Positions 8,442 through 15,425 of a stretch of 64,000 nt of DNA are shown piece after piece. Source of the DNA: a bacterium. Its GTDB lineage: Bacteria > Deinococcota > Deinococci > Deinococcales > Deinococcaceae. Position 1 is the stretch's first letter. Every line of letters starts with the position of its first letter. Made by a program: the position numbers and the translations under genes. Under the pieces are notes generated by a model. The model did no database searches. It worked only from the letters and a program-made list of their open reading frames with translations, and was not told the origin of the DNA. The DNA is taken from positions 39,446-103,445 of the forward strand of contig JAJZIR010000009.1 in the NCBI GenBank assembly GCA_021810505.1, in the 5' to 3' direction.

Positions 8442-9791
8442 CTAGCGGTCCCAGGCGGCTTGTAGCGGGTGGAAACTCACCTGATTGATGATGTAGTCCA
8501 TCTGACTGGAAGACATGCGCATCCCCTGCGCGAAGGCTGGCCAGAGCAGTTGCGAGGCCGGCCGCAGCGCCCAGTGGGGTTGGCCAGAAGCGTCGCAGCG
8601 CAGGTAGGCCAGAGTCTCCCCCCTGGGGCCCTCGGCGTAGCCCAGGGCCTCACTCCCTGGAGGTAACGGTCCGGGGGGATTGTGCACCGGGCCACCGACC
8701 CGCCGGAGCGCCGAGACGGCGCGCTGGATCAAGTCGAAGCTGATCCGCAGTTCCTCCGCGCGCACCCGGCAGCGCGCCAGCGCGTCCCCCTCCTCGTGGA
8801 TCGGGACTCCTAGACCGAGCTCGGGGTAAGCCCCGTAGCCGGGATCTACCCGCAGGTCCTGACCCAGGCCGCTGGCCCGGGCGCTGGGACCTACTAGGCA
8901 AAAATCCAGAGCGCCTTGTCTGGATACGGCCCCGCTCCGCTCCAAGCGGTCGACAAAGAGCTCGGTCGCCAGCAAGCGGTCGAGGTAGGCCGCTGCCCGG
9001 CGCTGCAGAGCGTCCAGCTCGGCCAGCCAGCTGCCAGAGGGCAGCGGTGGTTCAGCCACCAACCCCCCCACCGCCACCAAGCCGCGCAGGAAGCGCGAAG
9101 CGCTCAGCTGTTCGGCTAGGCGCTGCACCCCCTCCTTCAAGGTGGCGGCCTGGGCCTCACCGACCCGCAGGGTAGCTGTCGCTGCCTGGCGGGCGAAGTA
9201 GTCGAGGTGGTTATAGAGGCGCTCCAGTTCGGCGAAGACCACCCGCCAGAGCTCCGCTCGGGGCGGGGGCACCGCCCCGGTCGCTGCTTCGGCTGCCCTA
9301 GCCACCGCCAGGCTATCGGCCACTGAGCTCAGGGCCGCGAGGCGTTCGGCGACCCTGGGCAGCCAGGCTAGGGGAATCTCTCCCAAGCGGCGCTCCACCC
9401 CCCGGCGCTTCAGGAAGGGCCTCAACTCCACGGCGGCGATCCGCTCCCCTCCGCTGACGATTCGGTGGAAGATGGCCTCCGACTGAGTCTCCCTGACCGG
9501 GCCGTAAGGGAAGGCGAACAGCTGCGGGTTGGAGTCCAGCAGGTCCCGCCCCTGGCCCTCCTGCGCCGAGAAGGCCAGGCCGTACCAGCGCTCAGCTTCC
9601 AGCTCGGCCCAGTACAGCGCCGGCCAGCTCTCCCCCAAGCGCGGCAGGGGCGGCTCGGCGCGGAGGACCAGATAACCGCCTTCCCGGTAAAGGACCTGCC
9701 GCACCTCCCCACCCAGGACGGCTAGCTGGGCAAATCTGGCGCGGCCGCGCCAGGCCGCGAGGTCTCCCGCCATGGGGATCAGCGTGCTCAC
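8442..9791 (-). CDS. HyfG/NuoCD-like large subunit lacking all NiFe cysteine ligands
   Basis: This 449-residue NuoC+NuoD-type fusion has a NuoC-like end at about 55-75 (WAELEAERWYGLAF) and a NuoD/hydrogenase large-subunit domain beyond. In [NiFe] enzymes an ERICGIC motif and a C-terminal SFDPCxSC motif bind nickel. Here they read ERLAALS (149-155, Ala152 and Ser155) and SFHPLQAAWDR (439-449, Leu443 and Ala446), so all four ligands are gone. The GYAEGPRGE segment is conserved. The GTG at 9791 overlaps the HyfF-like stop as GTGA, and an ATG six codons later is an alternative. It cannot be a hydrogenase, and it is not a normal NuoD since it sits with HyfB/E/F-type partners. It resembles hydrogenase-related (Ehr-type) subunits. 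Confidence 0.88.
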   Translation of the reverse strand: MSTLIPMAGDLAAWRGRARFAQLAVLGGEVRQVLYREGGYLVLRAEPPLPRLGESWPALYWAELEAERWYGLAFSAQEGQGRDLLDSNPQLFAFPYGPVRETQSEAIFHRIVSGGERIAAVELRPFLKRRGVERRLGEIPLAWLPRVAERLAALSSVADSLAVARAAEAATGAVPPPRAELWRVVFAELERLYNHLDYFARQAATATLRVGEAQAATLKEGVQRLAEQLSASRFLRGLVAVGGLVAEPPLPSGSWLAELDALQRRAAAYLDRLLATELFVDRLERSGAVSRQGALDFCLVGPSARASGLGQDLRVDPGYGAYPELGLGVPIHEEGDALARCRVRAEELRISFDLIQRAVSALRRVGGPVHNPPGPLPPGSEALGYAEGPRGETLAYLRCDASGQPHWALRPASQLLWPAFAQGMRMSSSQMDYIINQVSFHPLQAAWDR

Positions 9792-11239
9792 TGGGGCACC
9801 GCCAGCAGCTGCCTGGCCAGCAGGTGCAGGAGTTGCTGGATCGGACCGGGAGTGACGACCGAGAACAACAGGATCAGGGCGGCTCCGACCCCCAAGGGGA
9901 CCAGGGCCAGCCAGGACGCGTCCTGGCTGGCCTCCCCGGCTGCTCGGCCCGGTCCGAAGATGACCGAGCTCCAACGCCCGACGAACAGCGCGAAGACCAG
10001 GACCAACAGGGCAATAAATAGCAGACCGAGCCAAGTACCCTGACCCAGGGCCGCCTGCGCGATCCCCAACTCGCTCGGAAACAGGTTGAGCGGCGGAGCT
10101 CCGGTGACCGCCCAGCCAGCCAGCAGGAGCACGAAGCCGGTGAACGGCATCCGCCCCAGCAGCCCACCGAGTTCCGAGAGGCGTTGGCCAAAGCGCTGCA
10201 CTGCATTGCCGGCAGCGAAGAACAAGCTGGACTTGACCAGAGTGTGGTTGAGCATCTGCAAGCCCAGCAGGTAGGGAGCGGACAGACCCAAGGCGAAGGC
10301 GATAATCCCCATGTGTTCGACGCTGGAGTAGGCCAGCAGGCGCTTGAGCCGGCTCTGGCTACCCAGGTTCAGGGCGGCGATCAGCAAGGAGAGCAAGCCA
10401 AAAAAGATAAGCAGTCCGTCCGGAAAGCTCGGCCCCAGGGTCACCCTGGCGATCTGCCAGAAGCGGGCCACTCCCAGGAAAGCGGTGTTGAGCAGGCAGC
10501 CCGAGAGCATCGCGCTGACCGGGGAAGGAGCCACCGCGTGGGCGTCGGGGAGCCAGGTGTGCATCGGCACCAAGCCGACCTTGGTGCCGTAGCCGATCAC
10601 CGCCAGCACCAGTGCCAACGCCACCGGAGCCGGCGAGAAAGCCCTGGCGTGCGCGAGCAGGCTGGGCCAGTCGGGCGCGAAGACCTGGCCCAGGACTGGT
10701 ACGGCGGCGTAGTAGAGCAAGATGGTCGCAGCGAAGGCCAGGGAGACCCCTACGGTCACGACGATCACATACTTCCAGGCTCCCTCCAAAGCCTCCGGGC
10801 TGCGGTCGAAAGCGACCAACAGCGAGGACGTGAGAGTAGTGAGCTCGATCAGCACCCAGTAGAGGGCCAGATTGGTGAACAGCGGGGCTGCCAGCATGCT
10901 GGCAGAAAAAAGGGCCCACAGGGCGTAGTACTGGCGCAGGGGGCGCAGGGAGAGGCGGTGGGAGCCCGAGAAATAGCCGGCGCTATGCCAAGAGGACTGG
11001 AAGACCACGAAGGCGACCGTCCACAGGACCAAGGTGCCCAGGCCGTCCAAGCTGACTGCCTGCCCCCACAAATTCAGCTGACCGCTGGCTAGGGCCGCGG
11101 CGCCGAGCAGCCCGGCGAGGACTAAGACCAAGGCGCCGACCGCGATGGCGCCCACCCGGAGGGCCGACGCGTCTAGCCAACCGGCCAGCGCAGCCAGGGC
11201 CAGAGGGGCAGCGACCAGCGAGATCACCAGGGCGCTCAT
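9788..11239 (-). CDS. HyfF/NuoM-N-like proton-channel subunit
   Basis: This 483-residue protein with about 14 membrane segments belongs to the antiporter-like family and is closest in motif style to hydrogenase-4 component F. Conserved channel residues are present: Glu132 (VLIELT), Lys220 (YGTKVGLVPMHTWLPDAH), LKRLLAYSSVEHMG (298-311) and Lys336 (NHTLVKSS). The ATG at 11239 overlaps the HyfE-like stop as ATGA. It is therefore preferred over an upstream in-frame start that would add seven residues. It is expected to form one of two ion-pumping channels of the complex, with the HyfB-like protein. Confidence 0.92.
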   Translation of the reverse strand: MSALVISLVAAPLALAALAGWLDASALRVGAIAVGALVLVLAGLLGAAALASGQLNLWGQAVSLDGLGTLVLWTVAFVVFQSSWHSAGYFSGSHRLSLRPLRQYYALWALFSASMLAAPLFTNLALYWVLIELTTLTSSLLVAFDRSPEALEGAWKYVIVVTVGVSLAFAATILLYYAAVPVLGQVFAPDWPSLLAHARAFSPAPVALALVLAVIGYGTKVGLVPMHTWLPDAHAVAPSPVSAMLSGCLLNTAFLGVARFWQIARVTLGPSFPDGLLIFFGLLSLLIAALNLGSQSRLKRLLAYSSVEHMGIIAFALGLSAPYLLGLQMLNHTLVKSSLFFAAGNAVQRFGQRLSELGGLLGRMPFTGFVLLLAGWAVTGAPPLNLFPSELGIAQAALGQGTWLGLLFIALLVLVFALFVGRWSSVIFGPGRAAGEASQDASWLALVPLGVGAALILLFSVVTPGPIQQLLHLLARQLLAVPQ

Positions 11240-11886
11240 CCGCGCAGCTCCCGGGACCAAGCCGCTGCGTCCCCCATGCGCTCGACCATCACCCGGGCCA
11301 GCAGGCCCACCACCACCACCAAGATCAGCAGATCGAAGAGGACGACCACCTCGTTGAACAGGGGAAAGCCGGGGATCAAACCTACCGCCAGGAGGAAAAG
11401 GCCGTTCTCGATCACCAAGAGGCCCAAGACCTGAGGAAAGGCCTCGGGTCGGCTAGAGGTGAGAAAAAAGCCGAGCAGGACCAGGGCTAAGCCAGTCGCG
11501 AAGGAAGACAGGACCAAAGGGCTCCCGGAAGGAAGCAGCCGAGCGGCGGCCAGGATCGCGAACCCGATCAGCAGGGCACCGATCAGGACGGAAGAGGGGT
11601 TGCCGAGGATCAGCCGCTCCTCGCGGCGGGACGGCAAGGCCTCGGCGAAGCGCCGCAGCATCCAGGGAACCGCCAGGGCGCGCACCAGCAGGGTCACAGC
11701 CGCGGCCAGATAGAGCTCGGGGTGGTGCTCGAGCAGCGCCGCCGCCGCCGTGAATAGGGCCAGGACCAGAGACTGGACCTGATAGGCGAGCAGCTGGGAG
11801 ATGAAGAAGCGGGTCGCCAGGATCATCAGCGTGCTGGCCAGGAAGATGACCGCCCCCAACTCACCGACGTCGACGAGGGCGTTCAC
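11236..11886 (-). CDS. HyfE-like membrane subunit (NuoK-related)
   Basis: This 216-residue, very hydrophobic protein has about six to seven membrane helices, with the late ENGLFLLAVGLIPGFP stretch typical of hydrogenase-4 component E. The C-terminal half is related to NuoK. The GTG at 11886 overlaps the HyfC-like stop as GTGA. In related complexes this subunit links the antiporter-like subunits to the membrane module next to NuoH/HyfC. Its position between HyfC-like and HyfF-like genes is the usual order in hydrogenase-4 type clusters. Confidence 0.88.
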   Translation of the reverse strand: MNALVDVGELGAVIFLASTLMILATRFFISQLLAYQVQSLVLALFTAAAALLEHHPELYLAAAVTLLVRALAVPWMLRRFAEALPSRREERLILGNPSSVLIGALLIGFAILAAARLLPSGSPLVLSSFATGLALVLLGFFLTSSRPEAFPQVLGLLVIENGLFLLAVGLIPGFPLFNEVVVLFDLLILVVVVGLLARVMVERMGDAAAWSRELRG

Positions 11887-12839
11887 GCTTTCCCGCCGAT
11901 CTGGGAGGCCAGGGTGGCCAGGACTGCGATCAGGAAGGTCAAGGAGAGGTATTCGGCGTAGCGGTAGTAGCGCAGCCTGGCCAAGCTAGTCTCCAGGACG
12001 GCGACCAGGGCGCCCAAGACCAGCATCTTGAGCAGCAAGCTGCCTTCTGCCAGCAGGAAAGCCAGGGCGCTAAAGTGGCTGGCCATCCCCCAAGGCAGGG
12101 CGAAGACATCGAGCAGGATCACCATCAAGAGGAACTGCTTGCTGTGGCCGGACCAAGAGAGCAGAGTCAGGTCGGGACCGCCGTACTCGACCAATCTGGC
12201 CTCCTCGATCATGCTGGCTTCGGTGGCGCCGCCGTGGTTCCCGATCGGGAGGCGACCGCTATCCACCAGGAAAATCAGGAAAAAGGCCAGCAGGGCCAGC
12301 AGGTGGGTGGGGTTCAGGTAGCTCGCCCAGCTCTGCCGGTAAGCCGCGCCGGCCACATAGGGGTAGGTGGCGTGCGCGAAGAGCGCCACCGAAACCAGCA
12401 CCAGGACCAGGGCCGGTTCGACCAAAACGGTGAGCAAACCCCCGCGCCAGGCACCGATACCCCCATAACTCCCCCCAGGCTCTAGTCCGCCCAGGGTGAT
12501 GCAGGTGCTGGAAAGGGCGAAGAGCATACCCCCGGCCAGCATGTCTCCCATCCAGGCCAGCGGCAGGGGAAAGGTAGTCAGGACCGGGATCAGGGTGGCG
12601 ATCGCCGCCATGGTGGCCAGGCTCAGCGGAGGCGCGACCGCGTAGATCCAGCCAGCCGCGCCAGGCCGGAGCAACTCCTTGCCCCACCATTTGTACAGGT
12701 CACGGTAGGGCTGCCAGACCGACACGCCCTGCCTCCCCTCGATCCGGGCGACCAGCCAGGCGATCCAGCCCGAGATGAACGGCGAGATCGCCAGCATGGA
12801 GACGACTTGCAGGACCTGCCAGAGCACCGCCATCAGCAC
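11883..12839 (-). CDS. HyfC/NuoH-like membrane anchor subunit
   Basis: This 318-residue protein has eight or more membrane helices and belongs to the NuoH/HycD/HyfC family. It shows the conserved QPYRDLYKWWGKE loop (about 43-55), a LEPGGSYGGIGAWR loop and the DSGRLP...EASMIEEARLVEYGG segment, which in relatives contacts the peripheral arm. Translation may start at GTG 12839 or at ATG 12833 two codons later; a GGGGTG stretch lies before the ATG. It is the first gene after the fluoride riboswitch and its terminator, so read-through at that element would control this gene and those behind it. Confidence 0.9.
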   Translation of the reverse strand: MLMAVLWQVLQVVSMLAISPFISGWIAWLVARIEGRQGVSVWQPYRDLYKWWGKELLRPGAAGWIYAVAPPLSLATMAAIATLIPVLTTFPLPLAWMGDMLAGGMLFALSSTCITLGGLEPGGSYGGIGAWRGGLLTVLVEPALVLVLVSVALFAHATYPYVAGAAYRQSWASYLNPTHLLALLAFFLIFLVDSGRLPIGNHGGATEASMIEEARLVEYGGPDLTLLSWSGHSKQFLLMVILLDVFALPWGMASHFSALAFLLAEGSLLLKMLVLGALVAVLETSLARLRYYRYAEYLSLTFLIAVLATLASQIGGKA

Positions 12840-12895
12840 CGCACCCCAAGCCCTTTCGCCAGCACGGATGCCCCCTTTCCTGTAGGAACAAAAAG

Positions 12896-12925
12896 ATGGC
12901 TCCTACCCGTTCCGGTAGGAGCCAT
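12896..12925 (-). terminator. Riboswitch-coupled intrinsic terminator
   Basis: A perfect 12-bp stem (12914-12925 with 12896-12907) has a 6-nt loop. On the minus strand it is followed by CTTTTTG. Its 5' arm contains the GGCTCC that forms the pseudoknot of the fluoride aptamer, so ligand-bound aptamer and terminator exclude each other. This is the layout of a transcriptional ON switch. Confidence 0.9.
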
Positions 12926-12962
12926 TAGCCCGAAGGGCGGTTGTGGCGAGCTCCATCGCCTA
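12914..12962 (-). ncRNA. Fluoride riboswitch (crcB motif)
   Basis: On the minus strand the aptamer begins GGCGATGGAGCTCGCC (12945-12960), a hairpin whose loop carries GGAGC. Then come ACAACC, a short GCCC-TTC-GGGC hairpin (about 12928-12938), and TAATGGCTCCTACC (12914-12927). GGCTCC at 12918-12923 can pair with the first loop as the aptamer pseudoknot. The GGCGATG start, the AACCGCC strand and the GGCTAATGGCTCCTAC end match the fluoride riboswitch consensus closely. It lies directly after a promoter and overlaps a terminator. It should turn on the HyfC-like operon when fluoride is high. A covariance-model search (Rfam crcB) would confirm it. Confidence 0.95.
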
Positions 12963-12968
12963 GGGAGC

Positions 12969-12999
12969 AGTATACCTGCGCCTAGCCCGCCCCGGTCAA
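12969..12999 (-). promoter_or_regulatory. Promoter of the fluoride-riboswitch operon
   Basis: On the minus strand TTGACC (12994-12999) and TATACT (12969-12974) are separated by 19 bases. The -35 box overlaps the stop codon of the DUF190 gene. Transcription would begin at about 12962, right at the 5' edge of the aptamer, which supports the assignment. Confidence 0.75.
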
Positions 13000-13352
13000 G
13001 AGGTCCGTGCCTGGTAGAGCTCCACCTGAGCTCGCTCTAGCGTCACCATGCGGTCGGGCAAGTCCTCAGTCCAGGAGGAGCGCAAGAAGGCCTCCAGCCG
13101 GTCCCTGCGGTCGACCATCTCGATGACCACCGGCTGGAACTGCGGCCGAAACTCCAGGACGTCCAAAATGGTCTCGAAGCCGTGGCGACCAAAACCCGAA
13201 GTTCCGCGGAGCACGGTGGCGCCGGCCAGCCCAGCCTTCCTGGCCTCCTCTAGGAGATAGTCGGCCAGGGGGCGGCGGCCGAAGCGGTCACCGTCCAGGA
13301 GGTAGACGCGCAGCATGCTGCGCTCGCCCTCGAGGTCGAGCCCGCCGTTCAC
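12996..13352 (-). CDS. DUF190 (PII-like) protein, second copy
   Basis: This protein of up to 118 residues belongs to the DUF190 family, a PII-like ferredoxin fold often encoded beside or fused to CrcB/Fluc fluoride channels. Signature stretches are LLDGDRFGRRPL, GLAGATVLRGTSGFG and PVVIEMVDRRDR. The GTG at 13352 overlaps the first copy as GTGA. An internal ATG at 13316, behind a GAGGGCGAG stretch, would start right at the domain (LRVYLLDG) and may be the true start. The gene ends at the promoter of the fluoride-riboswitch operon. A ligand-sensing role is a family-level suggestion. Confidence 0.88.
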   Translation of the reverse strand: MNGGLDLEGERSMLRVYLLDGDRFGRRPLADYLLEEARKAGLAGATVLRGTSGFGRHGFETILDVLEFRPQFQPVVIEMVDRRDRLEAFLRSSWTEDLPDRMVTLERAQVELYQARTS

Positions 13353-13690
13353 TTCTTCCCCCGGTCGAGCACGAAGATGACCTCTCGGGTGATCAGCGCC
13401 CCGCCGGAGAGCAGCTCGGCCGCCGTGGAGAGGAAGGTCTCGATCCGCTGGGCGCTATCGACGAATTCGACGACCACCGGGAGGTCGCTGCTCATCCGGA
13501 ACAGGCTGCTCTTGTGGATGACCGATTTGGCTCCAAAGCCGGCTGTGCCCTGCAGCACCGTACCCCCTCTGAGGCCGCTATCTCTGGCCTTCCTGAGCAG
13601 TAGGTCCGAAACCGGTTCTCCGTGCAGGCGATCGGAGTGGCCCAGGAAGATCCTGAGCAACTCCTCCTGCCGCCAGACCAGATCTCGCAT
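13349..13690 (-). CDS. DUF190 (PII-like) protein, first copy
   Basis: This 113-residue DUF190 protein shows LRIFLGHSDRLHGEP, GLRGGTVLQGTAGFG and DLPVVVEFVDSAQRIETFL. It is diverged from its tandem neighbour, so the duplication is old. It begins 23 bases after the etfA stop, behind a G-rich GGGTGAGGG site, and may be cotranscribed with the etf genes. DUF190 pairs without an adjacent fluoride channel gene are unusual. Their place just upstream of a fluoride riboswitch suggests a shared fluoride theme (inference). Confidence 0.88.
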   Translation of the reverse strand: MRDLVWRQEELLRIFLGHSDRLHGEPVSDLLLRKARDSGLRGGTVLQGTAGFGAKSVIHKSSLFRMSSDLPVVVEFVDSAQRIETFLSTAAELLSGGALITREVIFVLDRGKK

Positions 13691-13713
13691 CCCTCACCCC
13701 CATCCCCCCGCGC

Positions 13714-14667
13714 TCAGTCTCTGCGCCCCCGCAGAGCCTGGATCAGGGCAGGCACCACCTTGTGGAGGTCCCCGATCACGGCCAAGTCGCTGGACTTGAC
13801 CATGGGGGCCTCCGGATCCTTGTTCACGGCCACGATGTAGCCGGACTTGTTCATCCCGGAGAGGTGTTGAACGGCGCCCGAAACGCCGATGGCCAGGTAG
13901 ACCTTGGGCTGGACCGTTTGGCCGGTCTGGCCGACCTGCTCAGCGTAGGGGCGCCACCCGGCGTCCACCACTGCGCGGGTCGCCCCTACGCCGGCTCCCA
14001 GCAGGTCGGCCAGCTCCTCGAGCATCGCGAAGGCCTCCTGGCTCCCCAGCCCCCGGCCACCCGTCACCACCACCTCGGCTTCGGACAGCGGGACGCGGCT
14101 GAGCTTCTGACCGACGAAGTCGCGTTCCTCCAGGGGAGAAGAGGTGGCCACCTCGAGCACTCGGACCTCAGCGGCGGGTACGCTCACCAGTTCAGCAGGG
14201 CTCACGCTTCCAGCTTTGACGCTGACCACTGCGGGGGGGTGGGTAGAGCGGCGCTGCCAGATCCGCCCGAGGTAGGCGTAGCAGGTGGCGCTGAGCTGCT
14301 GGCCGTCCAGCTGGAGTTCGGCGGCGTCTTCCAAGAGAGCCCAGCCGCGCTGAACGGCCAATCTGGGGCTGTAGGAGCGCCCCAAACGGCCGGCTGGCAG
14401 CAGCAGCAGCTGGGCCTCCGCAGCCTGCAGGGCAGCTTCCGCAGCCTGCGCCGCCCTCTGGGGATCGGTGCTGGGTAACCCCTCCCCGCGCAGCAGCCAG
14501 AGCTGGTCCACGGCGCATCTGGCCTGATCCAGCAGGGGCTGTACCGGGTCTCCGATCAGGAATCCGCCGAGCGGGGAATCTCCTGCCAGCTGCCGACCCA
14601 GGCTGACCAGCTCCAGGGAGGCGCGGCTCAAGCCCGCACCGGTACCATCTAGGGCCAGCAGGATCAT
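13714..14667 (-). CDS. etfA: Electron transfer flavoprotein alpha subunit
   Basis: This 317-residue protein has the FAD-binding C-terminal domain of EtfA: VVTGGRGLGS (about 200-209), then GQTGQTVQP, AIGVSGAVQHLSGM and VAVNKDPEAP. Together with EtfB it accepts electrons from acyl-CoA dehydrogenases and passes them to the quinone pool through an ETF dehydrogenase not seen here. The start overlaps the etfB stop. It is fourth in a co-directional run of two acyl-CoA dehydrogenases, etfB and etfA, so the electron donors are probably encoded next door. Confidence 0.95.
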   Translation of the reverse strand: MILLALDGTGAGLSRASLELVSLGRQLAGDSPLGGFLIGDPVQPLLDQARCAVDQLWLLRGEGLPSTDPQRAAQAAEAALQAAEAQLLLLPAGRLGRSYSPRLAVQRGWALLEDAAELQLDGQQLSATCYAYLGRIWQRRSTHPPAVVSVKAGSVSPAELVSVPAAEVRVLEVATSSPLEERDFVGQKLSRVPLSEAEVVVTGGRGLGSQEAFAMLEELADLLGAGVGATRAVVDAGWRPYAEQVGQTGQTVQPKVYLAIGVSGAVQHLSGMNKSGYIVAVNKDPEAPMVKSSDLAVIGDLHKVVPALIQALRGRRD

Positions 14668-15416
14668 AGGCGCACCTTGGCGGTCTGCTCCAGCCAGCTC
14701 AGCAGCTCAGCGGCGGCTTCCTGGGGGTCAGAGACCGCGATCCTCTGGCCCAACCTGGCCTTGGCCGCGCTGCCCTGGGCCACCAGCTGCCAGCCATCCG
14801 CTAGGGTCACTGGGATGGACTCGCTGCGGACCTCCTTGCTGCGGGAGCGGCGGATGTTGGGCAAGGTGGGATAGCGCGGCTCGTTGAGCCCCTGCTGGGT
14901 AGTTACCACCGCCGGCAGGGCCACCTCGAAGGCGGCGCTCCCACCCTCGACGTCGTGGCGGCCGCGCAACACCCCGCCGTCTAGCTGCAGGGCGTGGCAC
15001 CAACTCACCTGCGGCCAGCCCAGGCAAGCGGCGATGGCTGGCCCCAGAGCCTGGCTGTCCCAGTCCGACTGTTGGCTTCCGGTCAGAATCAAGTCGGCCT
15101 GCTCGTCCCTGGCCACCTCCGCCACCGCTCTGGCGACCGCCAGGGGGTCGGCGAGCTCGCCGACAAGAAGCCTGGCGCGGTCTAAACCCATGGCCAGGGC
15201 GGCGCGCAAGGTCTCCTCCAGAGCAGCTGCCCCGACCGCGACGGCGATCAGCTCGGCCTCCAAGCCGGCCTCTCTGAGCAGCAGGGCCTCCTCGACGGCG
15301 TACTCGTCCATACCGTCGAGGACCAAGCTGGCCCGGGAGAGGTCCAAATTGCCCTCCGACACTTCCAGGCGCGATTCCGCATCCGGAACCTGCCGCACCG
15401 CTACCAAGATCTTCAC
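14664..15416 (-). CDS. etfB: Electron transfer flavoprotein beta subunit
   Basis: This 250-residue EtfB has the AMP/FAD-domain signatures LTGSQQSDWDSQALGP (about 121-136) and the C-terminal TTQQGLNEPRYPTLPNIRRS loop, which resembles the ETF recognition loop that docks dehydrogenases. The start is GTG at 15416, nine bases after the acyl-CoA dehydrogenase stop. It forms the EtfAB heterodimer with the next gene. Confidence 0.95.
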   Translation of the reverse strand: MKILVAVRQVPDAESRLEVSEGNLDLSRASLVLDGMDEYAVEEALLLREAGLEAELIAVAVGAAALEETLRAALAMGLDRARLLVGELADPLAVARAVAEVARDEQADLILTGSQQSDWDSQALGPAIAACLGWPQVSWCHALQLDGGVLRGRHDVEGGSAAFEVALPAVVTTQQGLNEPRYPTLPNIRRSRSKEVRSESIPVTLADGWQLVAQGSAAKARLGQRIAVSDPQEAAAELLSWLEQTAKVRL

Positions 15417-15425
15417 GGTTCCCCC

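Noticed and set aside
5817..12839. Annotating the six-gene block as an active [NiFe] hydrogenase, formate hydrogenlyase or NADH dehydrogenase
   Set aside because: The large subunit lacks all four Ni-binding cysteines, the small subunit lacks the N2-cluster cysteines, and no NADH-binding or formate dehydrogenase genes are present.
12896..12925. Treating the perfect hairpin only as a terminator of the DUF190 genes
   Set aside because: It lies downstream of a promoter and its arm is part of a matching fluoride aptamer, so it belongs to a regulatory switch.
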